64,000 nt of DNA from Nemophila menziesii. Taxonomy: Eukaryota; Streptophyta; Magnoliopsida; Boraginales; Hydrophyllaceae. The stretch lies in the NCBI GenBank assembly GCA_029959085.1, contig JARWIR010000039.1:2604001-2668000 (forward strand), read 5' to 3'. The position numbers were made by a program, and so were the translations under genes. The first letter of the stretch is position 1; each line of letters begins with the position of its first letter. Shown in pieces: positions 34,235-48,165 of the stretch. The notes under the pieces were generated by a model. That model saw only the letters and a program-made list of their open reading frames with translations. It ran no database searches and had not been told where the DNA came from.

Positions 34235-35876
34235 AGACCCCCAACTCAAAGTTGTATCGTCCCGATACAATGAAGATAAAAACATAGGGAAGTCTAGAAA
34301 TACACACTTATAAAATTCTCAACACAAGGGAAAAAGCATAGCAAAATATATAGAATAAACCTAAAGCACATAACTCAGAAAATTTCATGCAATAATATTC
34401 ATAAACTACATACCTGTATACTTCTCATATCCACAGTCAACACGGCTTGAATTCAAGATCAGATTAGTTTCGCAATGTAAGAAGGATTGGGACTTTACTC
34501 AGTTCCCCGAGAGAGCTATAGATTGTTCATCGATTTTCACTAGTTTCAAAGGTCCACTTAACTAATCTCTAATGGCTCAATTACCTCTCAATTACATAAC
34601 AAAGAATCACAAGGTCTTTAAGGTTGTAATGTAGGCTTAGGGACGGTATGATCATATATTTGGATAATTTGGAGTGAGCTTTTGGCTCTCTCCTCACTAG
34701 CCATCAACGAATCGCCCTAGAGCTTGAGTTACTCTCATAAAACGTTTCTCACTCAACCCAATGAATTCCTTGATGCACAATTTAGCATCCCCAATAACCC
34801 AATTAAAGCTTTAGATGTTCACTTAAAAATCCACTTTGCCGGTCCGAATATATATATTTTCTTTTCTTTTCAAATCAATTTTCTTTTATAGCTATGACTC
34901 TCTTTTTAATGATGAGATATCACGCTAATTTCTCATATATATATTTTAATGCCCTTATTGGCAAAATTAGCTCGAAGCTTCTTTTTCATTCACTATTACC
35001 CCGGCAAAGGGTTACAATAAGAATCTGTGAATCATCATCAATATAAAGCACAAAGCACAATAATAAGCTCAAAAATCCCAACAAAATATCAATTCCCATA
35101 ATGGTGGACCCACCACCCCAAACTCAAGCTCTAAAACAACTGTCTAAGTATCGCGATTCGAGTGCGGGTCATATGGAAAAGTCCTAAAATCTAAAGGATA
35201 TGGCTTATAACGTGGTTTAATCAAAAGGCTTTAGAAACGCTAGAAGGGGCTAAGAAGGATATAGCATATAAACTCAAAAATCACAAGGTGAGAAGGTATA
35301 AAAAGGCTTCAAAGGCTTAAAAATATGAAAGAACCGCCTTGATCACTTTCTACACTATGTAATTTAGAAAATTTCTTACCTTTAGCACTTTCACCAAATG
35401 ATTTTTTAACTAGTTTGGATCTCACGGCCTACACACTTCTCAAGGTTCCCTGAGATCGAACATACTTTCTATCGCATTGCTCACTAATCTTTTCTTTACT
35501 GTCAACGTGTCTTTTCCTGCAAATACTCAAAGCATACAAATACATAGCTCATAAATATATCACTTACTATCATTAATCTTCTGAGCTTATGCTTTCAAGC
35601 TATTAAACACACTCTACATCTAAATCCCATGTATCAAAAAATTTAATTTCACCCAAAAAACAGAAAAATGGAGATGAGAGACAACGAGATGAGAGACAAC
35701 GAATCCCCACCAAAAAACAGAAAAATGGAGATGAGAGACAACGAATCCCCACACCCCCAACTCAAAAATGAGCCGTGTCCCCACGACTCGAAAAAGACTC
35801 GACAAACAGAAATTAAAATTAGCAGATAGGCATATTTACAGAAATGGTAAGGAAGAAAGAGAACATACTCTCGAGG
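34235..35876 (-). other. E1 3' non-coding region (unit B)
   Basis: Same content as 3377-5018, including the local duplication near 35659-35751. No gene. Confidence 0.6.
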
Positions 35877-37061
35877 CTATTGCCTCGCATCATTGATATC
35901 CAAGGTTGGAATTGCTGGACCTTTCGTTAATTGCTTAAGGAGTTTCATGATGTGCACTTGATTAGCGTTGATTTGTGCCACATCATTGACTAAGGAAGTT
36001 TGAGCTGCTTCAAAATTCGTTAAACGCTCCTCTATCTTCTCTTGCCAATTTTCCTCCTATTCTTCCTTCGAGACTTGAGTAGAACCCGCTCTTCGAAGAC
36101 TTTCTTTGATCCACGCATTATCAATATAACTCATCTTAAATTCGAGTTTCTCTTCGTCACCCAATGTAACATTCGCTTTTCGCACAAGACACGTGATCAT
36201 AGTTGGAAATTTAACATTATAAACTGATTTAGGAGAGACCGAAAATTGTATCACCTCCTCATAGATCAACTGTGCCACATCAACTTCTTCTCCTCTCAAA
36301 ATACAGTCCAACGGTAGCGCGTTCTTCATAGTCACATCCAAAGTTCGTGAGTTTCCAAAGACATTAGGAATAAGGAAATTGTGCCAAATTCTTGCATCTG
36401 CTTGAAGATATTTGTAAGGCCAAGGTGCCTTCAATTCTCCATTATGTGATTGCACTTTCTCCTTGTCTAAAACATGCTCAAAAAGTAATTCCTCATCAAA
36501 GATTTTTCGTTTAGCAACTGCTTCTTCAAATTTGCAAAAACCTTTCAGTTTCTTAAACTTGAAGTGGTTTCTAATCTCCTCAACTGTGAAAGGAACTAAC
36601 TTTCCTCTAATCGGAACACAATTACTATCTTGGCTAAAGAGGCCTAGATAGTACTCCAAAACTAATTCAGGACATAATTCAGAACGGCTTACCATGAACG
36701 TAGACCAACCCAATTTCTCACCAAGCTCAAAGAATCTCTTGTATTCTCCATCTCTAATTTCTTCCTTGAATACTTTCTCATAAGCAAAAGGTAGTTCTCT
36801 TAATTGTTTCTCTGCAGAAATCTTCAGAGCTCTTGAAGTATCTACTTTCTCTATAGGTATAAGATCTTGTTGAGGTTGAGTTGTTTTCTTTGCATAATAA
36901 TAAAGCTTTTTACCATTACTATCATACGAAGGTATCCCACTCTTTTCTACTTTCTCTTTACCCTTTGATTTAGAACTAGCACTTTTGTCAATTGATTTCT
37001 TCTTGTTTAAATCCAATCCCTTGTTACTCTTCACCTCCCTCTTGTTAGTTCTATTAGTCAT
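35877..37061 (-). pseudogene. E1 env-position ORF with premature stop (unit B)
   Basis: Near-identical to the intact copy at 5019-6203, with the same ATG, basic N-terminus, LGWSTF core and C-terminal coiled coil. One substitution makes a TAG at 36057-36059, inside the acidic stretch that precedes the coiled coil, removing about the last 60 residues. Unit A shows the ancestral sense codon. Confidence 0.8.
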
Positions 37062-37104
37062 CTTCAATTAACCCCCAGCTCAAAGCTTTACCTTCTTCAG
37101 CTTT

Positions 37105-37229
37105 AGAAGAAGAAGAAGAAGAAGAAGAAGAAGAAGAAGAAGAAGAAGAAGAAGAAGAAGAAGAAGAAGAAGAAGAAGAAGAAGAAGAAGAAGAAGAAGA
37201 AGAAGAAGAAGAAGAAGAAGAAGGAGGAG
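37105..37229. repeat. (GAA)n microsatellite (unit B)
   Basis: About 125 bp against 194 bp in unit A, ending AAGGAGGAGG. Same place upstream of the env-position ATG. Confidence 0.95.
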
Positions 37230-40200
37230 GTAAAAATAATGGTGAAAATAGGTGGTCGGGGATATGAATGTAATCTATGAATAAATAAGGGAGGGAAAAT
37301 AAAGTGAATGGTGAGAAACAAATAGAATATAAAAGAAAATAGAATTGTAAAAATTTAAATAATAAATAAGGGGATAATTATGTTTATCTGTTAAAAAATT
37401 ATAATATACGAAAAATGCATTACATAGTCTTGAATTGTACTTGTAACCTAAATAAATTGAATAGACTTTGGTTCATAAATAATGTGAACATGTGGTTGCT
37501 GTCGTTTTTAGACCATATGGACATATAATGTCGTTTTGATAGACAACATGATATCTAGTTTAGTAGAACTCAATAAAAAATAATTTTTATATATAAACAT
37601 AAAGAAAACCTAATCCTTCACTACTGTTTTTATCAACCCATTTTATATATTCCTTCAACATCGCCTCCTTTTCCCACTCAATGAAAACACATCCCACTCT
37701 GTCTTCTCTTAATCCCTACGTCTTTTTCCTTAATAAACCTCCCTATTAAACGTACATTTACGACTAAATACTTGAATCGTAAGATCAAAGAGTTGCAATA
37801 GTTATATTCCTCACTGATCTAAATTTTTTATTATTCATCTCATTTTTTGATACCCCTTTACTTTCAACAAATTCTCTCTTGCTAATTTATCGTTGATTAG
37901 AGTTCGGGTCCAAAACCACAAAGGCGGTGCATTTAATCACAAAACGGAGAGGGGTCCAATTTTGTAAAGGTATATTTAATTTTTTGTCAATAAACATAAA
38001 AATTTAATTTGATTTAGTGGTTAAACTACTCCTTGTTCATGTATGCATTTATTTTTTGTTCAGATTCTAAATAGTTTTACCACAAATATTTTTTCCATCT
38101 TTTTATTTGTGTTATGGAATTTATGTGTCTATGAAAAAAATATTTTTTCATGAGCTATCTTACTTTATCACATTGGTGATTTTTCTATATGTCTAGAAAC
38201 AAAATGAAACTTTTTCCATGTATCTTATAATATATAGAAATTGTAGAGTGTGTAGTAGCTAAAAAAATTATTTACATAAAAAAATTATTTATTAGCCAGA
38301 AGTATTATAATGTTACTTAAATGGGTTCTACATTTTTTTTCATTTTAGGAAGCCTACTTGGTCGGTTCGATTATATAGTGAAAAAAATTGTATATTGGTT
38401 TTTTTGTTTTCATAGTTTTTTTTTCTTTTTTTGTTTATAAGTTCGATTTTTGTCAGATTTCAGTCACACCATCAACGTTGATTGTTTATGGTTTCCTTCT
38501 TTAAGTATTATATGGAATTGAAAGACATGACTTTGTCTTTTTTCAGGGGCTTGCTATTTTATATAGATGTAGAATCTTTTTTGTATTGCATAATTGGTCA
38601 TTTATTACAATTGGCGATATACTTACGAATATTTGGTATGTTGAATTGTTTTATTTGTTTTATTACTCTTTTGTAGAGTATGTTTACTTAAAAATTGATG
38701 TAGTTGTTAAGGGTTGTCTTGTATTTTAAATTAATTAAAAAATTATTATATGTTTAAGTTATTATATGATATGGTTAGCAAAAGTTCCCTGAACTATAAA
38801 CCATTTTACATTTAGCTCATCGAATTTCAAAATTCCCAAATGGACTTCCTCATATTTGTACCGTTAGATAAAACATTGCAAATATATTTGGGGACCAAAT
38901 CAGTAAAATAGGATAGTTGAAGGACCATTTGGGGAACTTTAAAATGTAACATTTGATGTGGGGACTCCTAATGATAAAAAATAACGTCGGGGACAATCCA
39001 ATGACTAGACCAAATATTGACATTGTTAAGGGGCATTTGGGTATTTATCTCTTATATTATATTACGTTAATTATTAATTCAATTTTATATTTATCAAATT
39101 TAAATTTGATTTAGTTTTCTCCAAAATGCAGTACAGTATAGTTGCAGAACGATGGTACGATTGTTGATCATGACATTTCAAAAGTATTTAAAGGTAAGAA
39201 TATCAAGATAAATATAACCTTCTATTTTTATTACTTAAAACTCCATTTATTATTATCCACTTTTCCATTCACAAGTTTAGCTTCAATACCTTGGTCTAAT
39301 CTACCATTTGCATATGGTGATGTATATAAAGGTTTTCTATTAAAATTTCATTATAGCCATGATTGTACCATTTAAGAAAGAAAGGTTCCAACTTAACGAT
39401 TAGTTTATCAAAATGATTCTAAATCAACCATTCATTTAGTTAACTGTTAAAAAGTTTCATTTTTTTGTCAAAGTTATAAAATATGTTTTCGTAAACATAC
39501 GAATCATGTATATGTAATGGTATAAGGGTCGGTTTTCATTTATTTATTTTAGCCCCTAGTAAATTTTTAAATTGTTAAGCCCAAAATCCTCAACTGTATT
39601 TAGAAAATATTAAGTATTTCCACAATTTTTTTTACTTCTCACTAACAATATGGTCGATTTGGAAACATGTGGATAAAATAATGGTCAGTTTAGAACCATT
39701 ATGATAAACTAGTGGTCGATTTGAAACTAGTTTGATAAACTAATGGTCGATTCAAAACCATTTTTATATACTTATGGTTCATTTGGAACATTTATTAGTC
39801 AAGTGGTCCAAATAAGACTGCTAAGATAGTTTAATGCCCCACAAAAATATAGGCCCAAATGATTAATATTTTTATTTATTTAAAATCAATGACAGTTGAT
39901 ATTTTATTAAATTATTCATATCAATACTGAATTTAGTCAAAATTGATGAAAGAAAACTTTGACATGTGTGATTTTTTGTCATAACTCTTATCGAATTTAT
40001 ACTTATGTTTTATTTAGACTAGAGGGGACATAGAATGTACACGATTAGAACACATAATATCATTTTTCTAGATCATGTGATATTTTGTGTACTTAACTCA
40101 ACAACAAATAATTCTTATATATAAACATAAAAACCTCTAATATTTTATTATTCATTTACTATCCCATTTTCTACTCTACTTCGGCAACGTCTCCTTTCTC

Positions 40201-40578
40201 CTTCTATGACAATGTACACCGAAGATATAATACATCGTTCAAAACTTCTCCTATGCCATATTTTCATGTTTTCCTTTTTTTCCAACACTAAATCTCCCTT
40301 TTAAACGTCATTTCTACGTATAAATCTTTCAATCGTAGTTCTAAACTATTTCTAAATATTTGAATCTTCATCTCCTTTGCCAGACTTTCTTAATCTGAAT
40401 ATTTATTTTTATTTTTGTAGATTTTATGATGAATTAAATTTTGAACATATGTAGTTTTGTGTATGTGCATATAGATAAACTAAAGTGAATTTTTTATATT
40501 TAGCTCAACATCAGACAGAGCAAAACAGAGATGAAGATGATAATTATACAAATATTGCTAAGGTAGTTATTGCTTGAT

Positions 40579-40929
40579 ATCATCCACTACAGCCAAGGGA
40601 AACTACTCGGACCTTTAACTCAATGAAAAAGTGAAATCCTTCCAAAATGATGGATGGTGGGAAGGCTTCATATTCACAGTTTTCCTACAAGACGGCAGAA
40701 GTGATAGAGAAGTTGGTGGGGCGAAGTACATGGTATACTTTGAGTTCTCCATGGAATATATTAGTTTTTAGGAGATTGAGCTATACCTGCATCGCGAGTT
40801 TGCGCGAAATGGGTTCCACGTATGGAGTACCCCCAACTGTTACACTCAATCCTACATGAATGAACCCCCCACAAACCGTCTCCTACCCCATAGTTTTCTT
40901 CATCTCCGGATGGAGTGTAAATTAGGGTG
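40579..40929 (+). pseudogene. Agenet-like fragment (unit B)
   Basis: Copy of 9790-10140. It encodes the same SFQNDGWWEGF and KYMVYFEF words and the same in-frame TAG. Just upstream it reads ATGAAAAAG where unit A has ATAAAAAAG. Shared lesions show decay before the 30.8-kb amplification. Confidence 0.58.
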
Positions 40930-41410
40930 GTGCAGCTGTCCTAGAGGATGAGGATGATGTAACATCACCACCATTGTGTTTGTGTATTTGACTGGAAAAA
41001 GATGTATTTTTACCAGTTAATGCGAAAAGATTGCCGAAAGCCAGTAGCACTCAGTTGATAGTTGTCATTAAGAAGCAACTTTGATCTTTAACCCGTTCTC
41101 TAGACATTTATATTGTACATCCAATTTCTAGCTTATTACTAATAATTGTATGAAAAAGAATTTTTTTTAACTAAAGTCGATAGAACTGGTGTATATATGA
41201 TTTAATAAATTATTATATAAAATTATGAGGATTTGATATATATATATATATATATACTTGTTTCTTTTTTTTCGAATTTACTATTTTGCGTTGACATAAT
41301 TTGGAGTTTCCATATGTGTTTTAATTTAATATTTTTTGGTAATTTAAAAATAATGGTTGAGGAGCTCTTTTATTTAATTGATGTTTATTGACTTCTTTTA
41401 ATACCTTCAA

Positions 41411-41781
41411 ACCAGCAGCTGCTAATGGAAGTACGAGTCGGTCAAAGAAAACTAAAGCTTCAGATGTTGTAGTTAATGATTCGATGAATGAGAGTGAAGA
41501 TAAAAGTACTTCTGGGAAGCGTAAAGCCCGGAAGAATACCAAGACAAAGATAGTCCAGCCGTCAAATTTGCACGAGGATACGATTATTTACAGCATCTGC
41601 TCATCCCTGAAGCTTCTAGAATTAGACATGTTAAGGAAAGGAACTGGAGATAAGGATCTAGTGGAGCGCATACTATTAGCGTATGATTTGGTTCGAAGAA
41701 AGATCGCTCAGCATGAAGAAACCAGGGAGCCGACTCCAGGTGCTTCTAGACGCCCCGACTTGAAAGGGGGCAATTATTTCC
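41411..41781 (+). pseudogene. SUVH-like exon fragment (unit B)
   Basis: Copy of 10665-11035, differing by about one residue (K for R near the start) with the frame still open across DLVRRKIAQHEE and RRPDLKGG. No SRA or SET sequence follows in either unit. Confidence 0.48.
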
Positions 41782-42228
41782 TTATTATGATATATGATGT
41801 ATATTTATCAAAATAAGATTTCTTGTACACATTAAAGCTAGTTAATCTTGATACAAGCTCCACTACAATTGTTTATTCTTTCACGTTTGTTCCGTGAAAT
41901 GACCACTTTGACAAGGAATGCCAACTAAGGAATCTTTGATTTCTTCAAGCTAAATTATTACTTATGGTGGGAGACTATATGACCGAACAAAATAAACTCT
42001 CAAATATAATTTGGTGGGATTTTTCCCACCAAACAACATAAACCCCTAAATATTGTTTGGTGGGATTCGATTAATCAAACAACAACACAAATCCTAATGT
42101 ATAAACCTAAAGGTAATTCAATGAAAAATAATACCAAAATATAATTCGGTGAGATTTTTATCTTTTAAACATCATAGACCTCCAAATATAATTTGGTGGG
42201 ATTTTTCCCACCAAATAACAACATAAAA

Positions 42229-42456
42229 ATTTGGTGGGAAAAAATTGGCCGAAAATTTTTGGTGGGAAAAAAATTGGCCGGAAAAATTTGGTGGGAAAAA
42301 AATTGGCCGGAAAATTTTGGTGGGAAAATAATTGACCGAAAATTTTGGCGGGAAAAAGTTTGACCGGAAAAGTTGGTCGGAAAATTTTGGCGGGAAAAAG
42401 TTTGACCGGAAAAGTTGGCCGTAAAATTTTGGTGGGAAATTTCGTTAGGTGGGAAT
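42229..42456 (+). repeat. E2F-motif minisatellite (unit B)
   Basis: Copy of 11484-11697 with one more short unit. Only two units keep TTGGCGGGAAA; the first site of unit A reads TTGGCCGAAAA here. Confidence 0.75.
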
Positions 42457-44290
42457 ATATAATCAAGGGTATTATTGTCTAATTATGTTTTTTATATTAG
42501 ACATGACTTTTATGGGCAATATCACTTCTCTCTAAGGTGGTATTGGTAATTGCCTCTATATATTACACATTTTTTATCATATCTTTTTTTTTTCATTAAA
42601 TCATATGTAAAAATTCATATTATTATTTTTAGAAACTAAAAAAAAATTATATTATATTTACTACGTACATACATAAATCGCATATAATTATATAAAATCT
42701 TTATACATCGGTGATATATTTCACCATAATATACTGAATTATAACAATTTTTTATTATTATTTCTCACATACCAATAAATCATGAATCAATATATTTATC
42801 AAAATATTAACATGAAATTAAAATTTTAATTAAATTATTAAAATTTTACTACTCTATAACAGTTAAACAAGTTACCTAACCAATAACTAACCAATTGAAT
42901 TTTAAAATTACATCAATCATACTACTATCATACATTCTCAATAAAAGTTAAAACCAGAATGTATAAATCTAAGATTTATCGCACTATATATACAAATTAT
43001 TTAAAATTATTAAAAAAAAAATTTTGCATATTCTATTTTATTAAAATTATTTATATTTTATAATAATAAAATGATTATCTTATATTTTAAATAATTTATT
43101 TACAATCTTATTTAATTAAACTAGTTATTAGCACAAGGTTGAAACAACCAGGCCATTACATCCCTGTTCAGATAGCATACCAAGCATTGTATAATGATTA
43201 AAAAGTTCATTACATTCCCAATCTCATTACATTACTAAACTCATTACATTACTGACTAAATCCATTACAGCATACCAATCACTACCTAAAGTGTTAATGG
43301 TTAGTAATGGTGTCATATTACATTAAATTACTTATCAAATCGGGAAAAATGTATATGTTGAATTTGTATGGTGCGACCTTGGTTCCATCTGGTGAGACAC
43401 TTCCACTTGGAATGTCATTTCTACCACATGTGACATTTCAATCTGGAACGGAAAAAAGTAATTTGTTCTGGGATCCTCAAGACAAAATGATGGTGGAACC
43501 TATGTGAATACAAAACCCCATTCAAGGTGGCGAAAGTGAGAAATAATGAACAAGGACTATAATTTTCTTTTATCTTGCTTTTCTTTCTTTTAGTTGAATC
43601 TATAACCTTGTTTAGTTATGTCTTTGTATGATCAAACTGAAAAAATAAATTTATTTATATACTTTTTTTTACAATTTATTATTAGCATATTAATTTTTTA
43701 ATATGTTAGGATACTGAAATATCCTTCTGGCAGCCCTGATAACTAATACATTGGAGACTGAACTACTCTAAATTATTTCATTCCCTTGAAGAGTGATTTG
43801 TCCACTTCCATATCGCTTCATTTTGCTTGCGTAAATTTAGTCTAACTATTTCAAAATTAAATCCTTCCTAAGTAAACTATATAATGATGTTATAAACCAC
43901 CTGATAGGCTTGGTTGGACTCTACTAAGTGTAGTGATTATAACCCATCTTCGAGAAGGCCTTCATAGGTTTGTATTCTCTCCACTTCGATCCTGACAGTG
44001 TCAAAAGCTTGGTTGTAAAGCATATAATAAGATCTCTTTTTTTACTTGGAGACCTAATTGCCTGAGCACTATCCTTAGGGAATATGATAAAAGGCCAACT
44101 ACGTATACTAGGTTTTCCATATTTATAAATACCTATGCCATTAGCTCCGTGCGGTATCGAGAATTCTATTACAATGTTTATATTTACATCTGGACCTTGT
44201 CTAAATATTCTCCTCGGTCTTCGGCCCCAATACTAACTTGATCTTCGGAGTTCCATACAGAGGCACACATCCTTACGGTCCTGGTCCTTA

Positions 44291-44702
44291 TGTTGTAGAA
44301 CTCGCCGCATAGGCATGCCTAGGTGTCAACTCCCCCCTCAGCCGCCTACGCCTAGTAAAAATGTTAGGCATGTTTTCCTAGCACCTTAGTTTGCGTGGAA
44401 GAGCTGTCTGGCTTTCCTAGAACCCAATTATTGACAAAAAATTGCACCTAGTCCCTCCTTTTATTCTTCTTAATTTTGAGAATTCTTGAATTAATTTTGG
44501 TACTTTTATATTTAGTATACTGTTGTTTGATGAATTTTATAAATAAATATCTAAAATTATTATAATTACTAATATATATTACTAAATATATAAAACTAAA
44601 TAAAGGGACCAAAGCTGCCTAATCCCGCTTGTCCCCGTGTAATCCCACCTAGGCGATAAGCCCCGGTTGTCCGCCTAGGTCATGGAACCAAGCTCTACAA
44701 CA
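44291..44702. mobile_element. MITE, 412 bp (unit B)
   Basis: Copy of 13534-13946 with intact TGTTGTAGA termini and TA on both sides. Confidence 0.58.
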
Positions 44703-46069
44703 TAGCATGGCCCTTGTTTGAATTCAAGTTATCAAGTTCATCAAGATGCAGATGCGGCTTGATATACCATCAAGAGAAGCATCAAACTCTTATCGTTTGT
44801 GTATTGGTATCAATCGACGTCGGTTGTGGGGATGTAAGTTTCAAAATCATTGAGATACACCCAATGAAAACCATATTCAAACGACATTTACCAAGACAAG
44901 CAAAAATCTAAGCACCTCCCACGGTCCCATCAAATGTTTAGATGTAGACACTCTCAGTCTCGTAAACTAAAGGTCATCAAGGAAATAACATTGACTCTCC
45001 TTCCATAATCGAGCAACAACATCCATATCCTTCAAGAGAATCGTTAATGTATACTAATAATTTGAAAACCGAGGAACAAACATCATACATGGGAGTAACA
45101 TTATACTTTGAGCAGTTAATATGACTGGTCGTAGAGTGCTACATGACTAGCAGGCACGTCCTGCTCAGTACCCCTTACTTAGTATCCTCCGGTCATTAAC
45201 GTACCATAAATACCGGTCAACAAAGTATAAGTTATTACACCCAAGCACCCAAAACGAAAGATTTTATACAATCAAATTTGAATGGAGAGACAAAATTGAC
45301 AAGAGGGTCATCGATAGATAAGTAGCGCGAGCACTCAAGCGGAAATATTCCTAGCAAAACGAGTATCTATCATAAGAACAACATGCCACTAATTGTAGGA
45401 GCTACTCGGTGTACCTATGCCACACAATTTCAAACAGATGACTATCCATACATTCGATGGCTCGACAAATCTAGACACCCACATCAACAATTTTTAAAGG
45501 AATATGAAATTCATCACAGGGGTCAGATGCCATTATATTTATAGTTTTACATTCAACCTTATTGGGAAAATCCTAGTCGCAATCAAAACAACTAAAGCTA
45601 AACATTCATATAGAAGAGGTGTATCAAACATATAAAATTCAATAATTTAATGAGCTAGGTGAAGAAAGACAAAATACGATTTAGAGTGGTTCGGCTCTCC
45701 TAGCCTACATTCACCACCTAAGGTATGAGCACCCTTAGTATTTCAAGTTCCTCAACTAGAACTCCCGTATGTTTTAAAGTTAAGAACATAAACCTTTTTA
45801 ATATCTTTGAAATAGCCCTTTGAAGGAACATACTAGTGTAATCTTACACTAGAAAACCAAGTGGACAATCTCTACTTAAGATATTTCTTATTCTCTACAA
45901 CTTTGAAAAACTATTCATTTTCATATATAAAAGAGGAACCCAGAACTTAGGGTTTGTATATTATAATCCAATCTACTAGATATACACTCATATATGAGTA
46001 GAATTGAAAATTGTATGACCTATACAAAAATAATTTTTGGATGACTACTATGAAGGTTAATTACTTAGT

Positions 46070-46072
<3 letters not shown>

Positions 46073-46162
<90 letters not shown>
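46073..46162. repeat. (CT)45 microsatellite (unit B)
   Basis: Pure CT, 90 bp; 10 bp shorter than in unit A. Confidence 0.97.
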
Positions 46163-46165
<3 letters not shown>

Positions 46166-46628
46166 AAAAATAAAAGTATGAGAGTTGATTTTTCCCAAGA
46201 GAAATGTCTTGTATTTATAGGACAAGGTAACTCAAGACTCTATATCATTGGGTCTTATGTACAAAATCTGAATTTTGGCTATCGATTGCATGCTGACTAG
46301 GATAGAATGACCTTCATGTGTACTATCTACTTTAATAGAAACTAATATAAAATGACTCTCATTTTCCTTCTTGTATGTCCGATATCTTCCCATTTTGATG
46401 TCCACTATTTTGAGCTTATATTCTACCCCACTTTGATTGTTGCCGATACTACTTCTTCATATAATGGCAAGTAAGCTCCCACATAGATGATTATAATCTT
46501 TTGATTTATGCTCCCCATATATAATGCATATGTTGTGTGATTATAGTGCTTCTTATCACCCATTGGAAATATCGAAATGAAGAAATTAGAGGATAAACAA
46601 GAGGAAGCTCCCCCATATGTTAGGTTGG

Positions 46629-48165
46629 TGTCGCCTAGGGTGTGATAAAAATAAGATAAAATTAAGCCAAGAAACTACGCGCTCTCACCCTAGACAGGCA
46701 CAATACTGCAAGTATTACAGGACGTATGCAAGTTTTAATGATAAGTTGAGTTCGTTCTCAGGGACTTAAGTGTGTTAATCGCGTGAGTAGAAATAACGAG
46801 TAAAAGTAAATAATTAAAAGACAGAAATAAAAGCAAATAGAATTTCGAGATTGAGAATTAAAACTAATTAAAACTAAGAAAATAAAGACAATAAAATCAA
46901 AGATTAAGAATATGAGATGAGAGATATAGCTTAGGTTTTGCTAGTATGCACTAATCCTTCTAATTCTATCTATAGATCTAGTTCATAAGGGAGAATATTA
47001 GCTCTTGGTATACTTAGTCAGGATTCTAAATTCCCATACCTTAGACCTTGAGAGCGACTAAGGGGGCTACGGCACAACCAAGACGTGGTTTCAAATAGGG
47101 TTATAAAACGCTACTAAGGCCCTAAGCAAACACTGCAATCATTGGTGATATGGTGATTAAAACAAACCTTAATGACTATCTAGTTAGAATCATGTTTTGT
47201 CAGAACTAATATCGACACTAGACATTATGTGGTGGTTCAATAGTCAAACACCCTGTCAAGGAGACCATCTAACTACTATTAAAACAATCCTAAAGTGATT
47301 AGTTCTAGGAAAGACATTAAATCAAAACACATAAACAAATATTAAGTAAGTAGCTAATATCAGATTAAAACATATAATTCCCAAAGAAACTTAGATAGAA
47401 GAATTAGAATTTATAGATTATACATGATGCAAAACCCAAGCTATGGGAGGTTTAGTTCATACCTGAAGGAAATAAACTTAAAGAAATTACAAAAGAAATC
47501 ATCTTACTCTCTACAATAAACTGGAAGAATAAAACCTTAAGAACTAATTACTATGAGGCAAGGATGATTTACAAGTGATATAAGGGTGTATTTATAGGTG
47601 TTTAGAAGACCTAATTCGTTTTCTTGAGGAAGAGATAAAGTATTGGACTCCTAGCCCAACTCAAATTCGTATGGAAATAAAGATAAACACTGCTGGACCG
47701 TTTTGAGCACATCTTCTTCATTATTGGTCGGTTTGAGCTCCATAAGATACCAAAAGAATCGTAACAGAATTATCTTTGTCCCTATGAAAGGAAATTACCA
47801 AAATCGGCCTATTTCTTAGGTAAATAACCACTTCTTTAGGCGTGTACTGCAGAATCCCAGATTTAGGCAGCTTTTCCTTTTCCATCTTTTTAGCTTTTCT
47901 TTCCTTATCTCCAATTACCATCAAATCTCTTTCCATATCTTGTAGTCTTTGACTTGGACTCTAATTAAGCTCCATAATTATCTTTAAATCTACACACTAA
48001 AATAAACAATTAAACCCAATATGCTCTAAAAATATTATTTTACTAAATCAAGACTCAAAATAGGAAAGTGCACTATTTCTCAAGAAAATCGACATTTGTG
48101 ACTTCTAAATCACTAAAAATGATGTCTCATCCTAACATTAATCTATCACAAATGAGGAGACATCA
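46629..48165 (-). repeat. LTR2 copy (unit B)
   Basis: 1,537 bp. Flank GTTAGGTTGG differs by one base from unit A. TATA box and terminal hairpin are conserved. Confidence 0.87.

Larger units (their letters stand above)
32701..37229 (-). mobile_element. E1 copy in unit B
   Basis: Collinear copy of 1843-6440: LTR1, 3' region, env-position gene, GAA tract. Distinguishing changes are a TGTTGCC LTR end instead of TGTCGCC, a premature stop in the env-position gene and a shorter GAA tract. Confidence 0.85.
37230..46628. other. 9.4-kb host-like block, unit B copy
   Basis: Collinear with 6441-15880; no intact gene. It includes the diverged direct repeat (about 37510-37800 and 40014-40350), MITE-like segment (38779-39045), ~31-bp minisatellite (39650-39806) and a 21-bp AT tract (41236-41256). 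The two palindromes (42010-42033, 42192-42215) and the unrecognised 66-codon frame (43307-43507) are also here. Named fragments are listed separately. Confidence 0.6.
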